From contig CAJULU010000044.1 in NCBI GenBank assembly GCA_910587575.1, forward strand, positions 25,771-37,430: a stretch of 11,660 nt of DNA, read 5' to 3'. The notes beneath the pieces were generated by a model. That model was not told the DNA's origin and ran no database searches. It saw only the letters and a program-made list of their open reading frames with translations. The position numbers were made by a program, and so were the translations under genes. Origin of the DNA: an uncultured Dorea sp. (lineage in GTDB: Bacteria; Bacillota; Clostridia; Lachnospirales; Lachnospiraceae). Below are positions 6,192 through 11,660 of this stretch, piece after piece. The first letter of the stretch is position 1; each line of letters opens with the position of its first letter.

Positions 6192-7223
6192 TTATTTTAA
6201 CTGAAACTGATAGACCGTTGTGGTATCATAAGCTTCCTGTGCCTTGATAACCGGACCTTCAAACTGCTCTTTATGTACTGCATCCGGGAAATACTGGGTC
6301 TCAAAACAGGCTCCCTGGCGTCTCCGGTAAATGACGCCTCCCTTTCCATTTTCCCGCTCAATAAAATTGCCCGTATAGAACTGCATTCCCGGAAGGTCGG
6401 TGAACACCTTCATCTCAATCCCGGACTGCCCGGAATACATGGAGGCGGCCTGACGGTATCCCTTTCCGCCGATCACCCAGTTATGGTCATAGCCCTGTCC
6501 GAAATCCAGCGCCTCATAATCCGCCTGAATCTCCCGGCCTATGGGTTTCGCCATACGGAAATCCATAGGCGTTCCCTCTACCGGAACCAGTTCGCCCGTA
6601 GGAACCGACTCTTCATCCGCCCTGGTAAATGCATCGGCACAGATCATGACCTCCTGGTCAAGAACCGGACCCGAGTCATGGCCGGACAGATTAAAATAAC
6701 TGTGATTCGTAAGATTCAGCAGAGTATCCTTTCCAGGCACTGCATAATAGTGGATCTTCACCTCATTGTCTCTGGTGAGGGTGTAAGTCACATGGATGTC
6801 CACCTCTCCCGGAAATCCCTGGTCACCGTCAGAACTGTGAAGCCCAAGGCTTATATGGCTGTCATCCGCCTCCTCTACCTTCCACATCCGCTTATCATAG
6901 TAATCGGTTCCACCGTGGAGTGTATTCTGATTGTCGTTCTTCGTCAGCGTATAAGTCTTTCCATTCAGTTCAAATTCACCGCCTCCGATCCGGTTCGCCA
7001 CTCTTCCTACCGTTGCCCCGAAATAAAGGGTTCCGCACTCGTATCCCCTCACGTCATCGTAGCCCAGAACCACGTCCTTAAGCTTTCCGTCCTTATCCGG
7101 GACCAGGACTTTTACCAGTATGGCGCCGTAATCAGTGACTGCAATCTCCATGCCGTTCTGATTCTTCATCGTATACAGTGCGGCCCGTTCTCCCTTTGCC
7201 GTTGTTCCAAAATCACTTCTCAT
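6192..7223 (-). CDS. galM: Aldose 1-epimerase (galactose mutarotase)
   Basis: This cytosolic enzyme interconverts the alpha and beta anomers of galactose and glucose, feeding the Leloir pathway. The 343-residue product has normal family length. The catalytic residues are visible: H103 in TLHGG, H174 in NHSYFNLSG, D246 in GYDHNWV and E308 in CFETQYFPD, with the substrate-binding NRIGGG (77-82). AAAGGG lies 7 bases before the ATG. The gene begins 43 bases after the guaB stop with no terminator or clear promoter between them, so the two are probably cotranscribed. No other galactose gene is in the window, so it may serve general sugar anomer balance rather than a dedicated gal operon. Confidence 0.95.
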   Translation of the reverse strand: MRSDFGTTAKGERAALYTMKNQNGMEIAVTDYGAILVKVLVPDKDGKLKDVVLGYDDVRGYECGTLYFGATVGRVANRIGGGEFELNGKTYTLTKNDNQNTLHGGTDYYDKRMWKVEEADDSHISLGLHSSDGDQGFPGEVDIHVTYTLTRDNEVKIHYYAVPGKDTLLNLTNHSYFNLSGHDSGPVLDQEVMICADAFTRADEESVPTGELVPVEGTPMDFRMAKPIGREIQADYEALDFGQGYDHNWVIGGKGYRQAASMYSGQSGIEMKVFTDLPGMQFYTGNFIERENGKGGVIYRRRQGACFETQYFPDAVHKEQFEGPVIKAQEAYDTTTVYQFQLK

Positions 7224-7266
7224 GTTCTGACCCTTTCTCTATTCATCTATGAACCGTTGCTGCCTT

Positions 7267-8721
7267 CTACTCGTCAACACTGTAATTGGGCGCCTCTTTG
7301 GTAATATGTATGTCATGGGGATGACTCTCTTTTAAGGAAGCTGCAGAAATCTTCACAAACTTTCCGTTCTCCTTCAGTTCCTGTACGGTATGTGCGCCGC
7401 AGTATCCCATACCGGACCGCAGACCGCCCATTAACTGGAATACCGTATCCTCCACCGTCCCCTTGTAGGCCACGCGTCCTTCCACGCCTTCGGGAACCAG
7501 CTTCTTGGCATCCGACTGGAAATAACGGTCCTTACTTCCGTTCTCCATGGCAGCAATGGAACCCATGCCCCGGTACACTTTGTATTTTCTTCCCTGGAAC
7601 AGTTCAAAGGTTCCCGGGCTCTCGTCACATCCGGCAAATATGCTTCCCATCATACACACGTTGGCTCCTGCCGCAATGGCCTTCGTCATATCTCCCGAAT
7701 ACTTGATGCCGCCGTCAGCGATGATCGGGATTCCATACTTGTCCGCTGCCTCATAGCAGTCCATGACCGCCGTAATCTGCGGAACACCGATTCCTGCCAC
7801 AATACGGGTGGTACAGATGGAACCCGGTCCGATTCCTACCTTCACGGCATCCACACCGGCCTTGATCAGAGCCTCTGCCGCCTCGCCTGTTGCCACATTT
7901 CCGGCAATCACCTGGAGATCCGGGAACTTCGACTTCACCATATCCACCGTGCGGATCACGTTGGCAGAATGTCCGTGGGCAGAATCCATTACCACCACGT
8001 CCACCTTGGCGTTCACCAGCTCCTGTGCCCGTTCCAGACAATTTGCGGTAATTCCGATTGCAGCCCCGCACAGAAGCCGTCCCTGTGAATCCTTGGCAGA
8101 CAGGGGATACTTAATCTGCTTCTCAATATCTTTAATTGTAATCAGACCTTTTAAATTGAAATCTTTATCTACGATCGGAAGCTTCTCCTTCCTTGCCCTG
8201 GCAAGAATGGTCTTGGCTTCCTCCAATGTAATCCCTTCACGGGCTGTGATCAGACCTTCGGAAGTCATGGACTCCTTGATCTTTTTAGAGAAATCTTCTT
8301 CGAATTTTAAATCACGGTTGGTAATAATGCCTACAAGCTTCCCGTTCTCTGTAACCGGGACACCGGAAATCCTGAACTTCCCCATCAGATTGTTGGCGTC
8401 TTCCAGCGTATTCTCCGGCGACAGATAGAATGGATCTGTAATGACTCCGTTCTCAGAACGCTTTACCTTGTCCACCTCTTCCGCCTGACTCTCAATGGAC
8501 ATATTCTTATGGATGATACCGATTCCCCCCTGGCGCGCAATGGCAATCGCCATACGATACTCTGTAACCGTATCCATCCCTGCGCTCATCATCGGTATGT
8601 TCAGCTTAATCTTCTTTGTCAGATAAGTTGAAAGGTCTACCTGATTAGGAACCACTTCTGAATAAGCCGGTACTAACAGAACGTCATCAAATGTAATGCC
8701 TTCTCCGATTATCTTTCCCAT
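7267..8721 (-). CDS. guaB: Inosine-5'-monophosphate dehydrogenase
   Basis: IMP dehydrogenase oxidises IMP to XMP with NAD+, the first committed step of GMP synthesis. The 484-residue product begins with GITFDDVLLVPAYSEV (8-23). Two CBS domains are inserted at about residues 90-205 and the TIM-barrel core then resumes. The catalytic loop GIGPGSICTTR (297-306 region) carries C303. ADGGIKYSGD (335-344) binds phosphate, and the flap holds the R399-Y400 pair that activates water. AGAGGA lies 9 bases before the start. The promoter at 8781-8810 is filled by a perfect palindrome, suggesting repression. The gene leads into galM. Confidence 0.98.
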   Translation of the reverse strand: MGKIIGEGITFDDVLLVPAYSEVVPNQVDLSTYLTKKIKLNIPMMSAGMDTVTEYRMAIAIARQGGIGIIHKNMSIESQAEEVDKVKRSENGVITDPFYLSPENTLEDANNLMGKFRISGVPVTENGKLVGIITNRDLKFEEDFSKKIKESMTSEGLITAREGITLEEAKTILARARKEKLPIVDKDFNLKGLITIKDIEKQIKYPLSAKDSQGRLLCGAAIGITANCLERAQELVNAKVDVVVMDSAHGHSANVIRTVDMVKSKFPDLQVIAGNVATGEAAEALIKAGVDAVKVGIGPGSICTTRIVAGIGVPQITAVMDCYEAADKYGIPIIADGGIKYSGDMTKAIAAGANVCMMGSIFAGCDESPGTFELFQGRKYKVYRGMGSIAAMENGSKDRYFQSDAKKLVPEGVEGRVAYKGTVEDTVFQLMGGLRSGMGYCGAHTVQELKENGKFVKISAASLKESHPHDIHITKEAPNYSVDE

Positions 8722-8773
8722 GATTATCTTTCCTCTCTTTCTCTTTGAATTCGTAATGCTGTCTCTATATATT

Positions 8774-8805
8774 AAATGCTATCATAACTAATTATGATAG
8801 CATTT
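8774..8805. promoter_or_regulatory. Perfect palindrome (putative operator) in the guaB promoter
   Basis: The 14-base arms aaatgctatcataa (8774-8787) and ttatgatagcattt (8792-8805) match perfectly around the 4-base centre ctaa. The palindrome covers the whole stretch from the edge of the -35 box through the -10 box to the predicted start site, as expected for a repressor operator. I do not recognise the binding protein. No regulator gene is adjacent. Confidence 0.75.
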
Positions 8806-8810
8806 GTCAA
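8781..8810 (-). promoter_or_regulatory. Predicted promoter of guaB
   Basis: On the minus strand, a consensus -35 TTGACA (8810-8805) and -10 TATGAT (8786-8781) are separated by 18 bases. Transcription would start near 8774, about 52 bases before the guaB start codon. Confidence 0.7.
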
Positions 8811-8860
8811 CTGATTTTTTATACTTTTCCGAGACTTTTTTCAGACTTCTTATCATTCCC

Positions 8861-9349
8861 TTAACGTATCACCTTCCGGGGTGCAAGCATATAGAAACCT
8901 TCTATAATTGTTTCATTCGGCTCAAAAAGTACCTTCTTCGTCTCTCCCTGGCCGGACAGCACCAGTGCATACACCTTCCTCTGGCCTGTATGAGAACTGA
9001 AATCCAGCGTCCGTGCATTCCGGTACTGGCCAAGTTCTGCAGAATCAGCAGGAGCAAGAAGTTCCATATCTGCCACATTGGCGGAAAACAGGCTCTTTCT
9101 CTTTGCCTTGTTCATGATCTTGTCAATATCCAGTTCCCCGTTCAGGAACATATATTCATACTCCACGTTAAGCCGCCGGAACATGAATACGTCCAGTACA
9201 ATCATAAGCAGCGGCAGGATCAGCCCCACCGGGTACATGAGAATAATCAGAAACGAGACAATCGTCGCCGAAACCAGTACCGCCTTGATCAGAATATCCT
9301 TCATATCTGTCTGCTTCTTTACCAGCTGTTCTGTATAAAAATCGTTCAT
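8861..9349 (-). CDS. Small two-helix membrane protein, DUF6106-like
   Basis: This 162-residue protein has unknown function. It starts MNDFYTEQLVKKQTDMKD, followed by two hydrophobic segments at about residues 21-37 and 41-56 joined by a short Pro-Gly turn. The soluble C-terminal part (about 60-162) is predicted cytosolic and reads like a small beta-rich domain, ending KVLFEPNETIIEGFYMLAPRK. From memory it resembles the DUF6106 family of Lachnospiraceae, but this needs a profile search. GGAGG lies 8 bases before the ATG, and a strong promoter lies at 9414-9442. No terminator is evident before guaB, so read-through is possible. Confidence 0.8.
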   Translation of the reverse strand: MNDFYTEQLVKKQTDMKDILIKAVLVSATIVSFLIILMYPVGLILPLLMIVLDVFMFRRLNVEYEYMFLNGELDIDKIMNKAKRKSLFSANVADMELLAPADSAELGQYRNARTLDFSSHTGQRKVYALVLSGQGETKKVLFEPNETIIEGFYMLAPRKVIR

Positions 9350-9413
9350 CCTCTACTCCTCCGTAGTCTTTATTGGGCTGGCTTACGACTCCATACCCTG
9401 TATTGTGATTTCT

Positions 9414-9442
9414 ATTGTATCATACCTTGCCGGACAGTGCAA
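9414..9442 (-). promoter_or_regulatory. Predicted promoter of the DUF6106-like gene
   Basis: On the minus strand, -35 TTGCAC (9442-9437) and -10 TACAAT (9419-9414) are 17 bases apart, with an extended -10 TG (TGATACAAT). The leader would be about 58 bases. Confidence 0.65.
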
Positions 9443-9510
9443 CCGTCCTGCCTGGGATGCAAAAGCGATACCAGGGAAAGCTCTTTTGACGAAAATGAAA
9501 TCTGCACGGT

Positions 9511-9547
9511 AAGAGAAAAAGAGAACTCCCTTTTCCCAGGAGTTCTC
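9511..9547 (-). terminator. Intrinsic terminator after groL
   Basis: On the minus strand, GAGAACTCC (9547-9539) pairs perfectly with GGAGTTCTC (9529-9521) around a 9-base loop and is followed by TTTTTCTCTT. It begins 17 bases after the groL stop and ends the groESL transcript. Confidence 0.9.
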
Positions 9548-9564
9548 AAAATCCGTCTTCCGGC

Positions 9565-11190
9565 TTACATCATACCCATTCCGCCGCCTGCACCTGCCGG
9601 CATTGGCGGAACCTCTTCCTTAATATTGGCAACAACGGATTCTGTTGTCAGCAGTGTGGAAGCTACGCTTGTAGCATTCTGCAGTGCACTCCTTGTCACC
9701 TTCGCCGGATCAAGGATTCCGCTCTCTACCATATCTACATACTGCTCTGTCAGCACGTCAAATCCTGCACCGGGAGCAGACTCTTTTACCTTGTTGATAA
9801 TCACTGAACCTTCCAGTCCTGCATTGGCTGCAATGTGGAATAACGGGGATTCCAGCGCTTTGAGTACCACATTGGCGCCAGTCTTCTCATCTCCGCTTAA
9901 GCTTTCTGCCAGAGCCGCAACCTCTTTGGCTGCATGGATATATGCGGAACCGCCGCCTGCGATAATTCCTTCTTCTACTGCCGCTCTCGTGGCTGCAAGT
10001 GCATCTTCCATACGAAGCTTTGCTTCCTTCATCTCCGTCTCGGTTGCAGCGCCTACGCGGATAACCGCAACACCGCCTGCCAGTTTGGCAAGTCTCTCCT
10101 GCAGTTTCTCTCTGTCGAAATCAGAAGTCGTCTCTTCAATCTGCATCTTGATCTGTGCAACACGGTCAGAAATCTCCTTTTTGTCGCCCAGGCCGTCAAC
10201 GATCACGGTATTCTCCTTCTGAATCTTTACAGACTTGGCACGTCCTAACTGCTCCATGGTTGTCTCTTTCAGATCCATTCCCAGCTCGTCAGACACTACC
10301 TGGCCGCCTGTCAGAATTGCGATATCCTTCAGCATCTCTTTCCTTCTGTCGCCATATCCAGGCGCCTTCACTGCCGCCACATTGAAGGTTCCACGCAGCT
10401 TGTTGACGATCAGAGTGGTAAGAGCCTCACCCTCTACGTCCTCGGCAATAATCAGAAGTCTTGCGCCGGACTGTACGATCTGCTCTAACAGAGGAAGAAT
10501 ATCCTGGATATTGGAAATCTTCTTATCGGTAATCAGAATATACGGATCTTCCAGAACTGCTTCCATCTTATCCATATCCGTAGCCATGTAGGCCGATACA
10601 TATCCGCGGTCGAACTGCATACCTTCTACCAGGTCAAGTTCTGTCTTCATGGTCTTGGACTCTTCGATGGTAATCACACCGTCATTGGAAACCTTCTCCA
10701 TGGCGTCCGCCACCATCTCGCCTACTCCGTCATCGCCCGCTGAGATTGCTGCAACTCTGGCAATCTGGTCTTTATCCTTTAACTTGCTGGACATCTTTGC
10801 GATTGCTTCCACTGCCGCATCCGTGGCCTTCTTCATACCCTTGCGCAGAATGATCGGGTTGGCGCCTGCCGCCAGGTTCTTCATTCCTTCATGCACCATA
10901 GCCTGTGCAAGAACGGTTGCCGTAGTCGTTCCATCGCCGGCAACGTCATTGGTCTTGGATGCAACTTCTTTGATCAGCTGTGCGCCCATATTCTCAAATG
11001 CATCCTCAAGTTCGATCTCTTTTGCAATCGTTACACCGTCGTTGGTAATCAGCGGTGCCCCGAAAGACTTATCCAGAACAACGTTGCGTCCCTTTGGTCC
11101 AAGTGTTACCCTTACTGTATCCGCCAGCTGATTTACTCCTGATTCCAGTGCGCTTCTGGCCTCTGCGCCGTATTTAATTTCCTTTGCCAT
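9565..11190 (-). CDS. groL: Chaperonin GroEL (60 kDa)
   Basis: GroEL forms the double-ring ATP-driven folding chamber that works with the GroES lid. The 541-residue product has normal length. It starts MAKEIKYGAEARSALESG and shows the nucleotide-binding GPKGRNVVLD (31-40) and GDGTTT (85-90, with D86). It ends in the flexible GGMGMM tail. AGGAGG lies 11 bases before the ATG, slightly long. It follows groS by 76 bases with no terminator or promoter between them, so it depends on the CIRCE-controlled promoter upstream of groS. Confidence 0.99.
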   Translation of the reverse strand: MAKEIKYGAEARSALESGVNQLADTVRVTLGPKGRNVVLDKSFGAPLITNDGVTIAKEIELEDAFENMGAQLIKEVASKTNDVAGDGTTTATVLAQAMVHEGMKNLAAGANPIILRKGMKKATDAAVEAIAKMSSKLKDKDQIARVAAISAGDDGVGEMVADAMEKVSNDGVITIEESKTMKTELDLVEGMQFDRGYVSAYMATDMDKMEAVLEDPYILITDKKISNIQDILPLLEQIVQSGARLLIIAEDVEGEALTTLIVNKLRGTFNVAAVKAPGYGDRRKEMLKDIAILTGGQVVSDELGMDLKETTMEQLGRAKSVKIQKENTVIVDGLGDKKEISDRVAQIKMQIEETTSDFDREKLQERLAKLAGGVAVIRVGAATETEMKEAKLRMEDALAATRAAVEEGIIAGGGSAYIHAAKEVAALAESLSGDEKTGANVVLKALESPLFHIAANAGLEGSVIINKVKESAPGAGFDVLTEQYVDMVESGILDPAKVTRSALQNATSVASTLLTTESVVANIKEEVPPMPAGAGGGMGMM

Positions 11191-11266
11191 GATTCATTAC
11201 GCCTCCTATAATCTATGATGATTTTTATTACTTTACAAACTCTTCACTTAACGGACAAATCACTGC

Positions 11267-11551
11267 CTACTCACAGATTGCAAGAATATCATCCTGCTTC
11301 ACGATGATATACTCTTCATCGTCAACCTCTACATTCGTTCCCGAGTATTTGGAATAAATTACCTTCTGACCCACTGACACATTCATCTTCACTTCTTTTC
11401 CATCTACGGTTCCGCCTGGCCCTACTGCAATGACCTCTGCCTGCTGAGGCTTTTCTTTGGACTGTCCGGGAATCACGATTCCTGACTTGGTGGTCTCTTC
11501 TGCAACCAACTGCTTTAATACAACTCTGTCTCCTAATGGTACTAACTTCAT
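11267..11551 (-). CDS. groS: Co-chaperonin GroES (10 kDa)
   Basis: GroES forms the seven-subunit lid that caps the GroEL chamber. The 94-residue product has typical length and starts MKLVPLGDRVVLKQL. The mobile loop that contacts GroEL is at about residues 18-36 (ETTKSGIVIPG). The core motif VIAVGPGG (40-47) and VGQKVIYSKYSGT (60-72) are present. AAAGGAGG lies 8 bases before the ATG. It is the first gene of the groESL operon, under the promoter and CIRCE site at 11586-11655. Confidence 0.99.
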   Translation of the reverse strand: MKLVPLGDRVVLKQLVAEETTKSGIVIPGQSKEKPQQAEVIAVGPGGTVDGKEVKMNVSVGQKVIYSKYSGTNVEVDDEEYIIVKQDDILAICE

Positions 11552-11585
11552 AATTTATGCCTCCTTTAATGATCTCTATTATTTG

Positions 11586-11612
11586 TTAGCACTCACAAAA
11601 AGAGAGTGCTAA
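11586..11612. promoter_or_regulatory. CIRCE operator (HrcA site)
   Basis: TTAGCACTC (11586-11594), a 9-base spacer and GAGTGCTAA (11604-11612) exactly match the canonical CIRCE element, the binding site of the heat-shock repressor HrcA. It lies just downstream of the predicted groS transcription start, so bound HrcA would block groESL expression at normal temperature. The hrcA gene is not in this window. Confidence 0.98.
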
Positions 11613-11626
11613 AAAACTCTAGTAAT

Positions 11627-11655
11627 AAAATAGCACTCTCTTCTGACTTTGTCAA
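11627..11655 (-). promoter_or_regulatory. Predicted promoter of groESL
   Basis: On the minus strand, a consensus -35 TTGACA (11655-11650) and -10 TATTTT (11632-11627) are separated by 17 bases. Transcription would start near 11620, just before the CIRCE site. This is a housekeeping (sigma-A) promoter, as expected for HrcA-controlled operons. Confidence 0.8.
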
Positions 11656-11660
11656 CACAC

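Larger units (their letters stand above)
9350..9564. other. Gap between groL and the DUF6106-like gene
   Basis: This 215-base stretch holds the groL terminator (9511-9547) and the promoter of the next gene (9414-9442). No further gene or RNA is recognisable. Confidence 0.7.

Noticed and set aside
6273..7304. A 343-codon open frame on the plus strand
   Set aside because: It is antisense to galM, which has all its catalytic residues. The plus-strand translation shows no family motif.
8804..10222. A 472-codon open frame on the plus strand
   Set aside because: It lies opposite groL and the DUF6106-like gene, which are well-supported. Its translation has low-complexity Ser/Ala-rich stretches typical of antisense reading and resembles no protein I know.
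1..11660. CRISPR array, tRNA, rRNA, transposase, phage or toxin-antitoxin genes
   Set aside because: I looked for these on both strands and saw no supporting sequence. The short repeats present are explained as regulatory sites or slippage.

Overview
The window looks like chromosomal DNA from a gut-type Firmicute, most likely a Lachnospiraceae/Clostridia member. The evidence is the gene content: a groES-groEL operon under a perfect CIRCE operator, a chorismate mutase-shikimate kinase fusion, YqeG, and two proteins resembling families I know mainly from Lachnospiraceae (DUF5688-like and DUF6106-like). Base composition is mixed, with strong AGGAGG-type ribosome binding sites and AT-rich sigma-A-like promoters. 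I see no tRNA, rRNA, insertion sequence, CRISPR array, phage gene or integrase. The window is mostly housekeeping sequence.

Layout from left to right. All genes but one lie on the minus strand. (1) A DUF5688-type protein, whose 3' end is cut off by the window edge, occupies 2-847. (2) efp (elongation factor P) follows at 1048-1605, then a tight pair in which a chorismate mutase-shikimate kinase fusion (2178-2960) leads directly into yqeG (1679-2176). (3) At about 2961-3277 a divergent promoter region separates that pair from the only plus-strand gene, a 666-residue old-yellow-enzyme-type FMN/4Fe-4S/FAD oxidoreductase (3278-5278). (4) That gene converges on, and overlaps by 33 bases, a membrane-anchored N-acetylmuramoyl-L-alanine amidase (5246-6016). 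(5) guaB (IMP dehydrogenase, 7267-8721) is followed by galM (aldose 1-epimerase, 6192-7223), probably in one transcript. (6) A small two-helix membrane protein (8861-9349) stands under its own promoter. (7) groS (11267-11551) and groL (9565-11190) form the heat-shock chaperonin operon.

The regulatory sequence is unusually readable. Promoters with good -35/-10 spacing can be placed upstream of the DUF5688 gene, efp, aroK, the oxidoreductase, guaB, the DUF6106-like gene and groS. Intrinsic terminators can be placed after efp, galM and groL, and a terminator-like hairpin lies at the end of the oxidoreductase gene. The best leads are regulatory. A promoter appears to be embedded in the efp terminator. 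A 14-base-arm perfect palindrome fills the guaB promoter. An extra CIRCE half-site touches the groESL -10 box. Three 14-bp direct repeats lie between the divergent aroK and oxidoreductase promoters. I found no convincing new multi-gene system.
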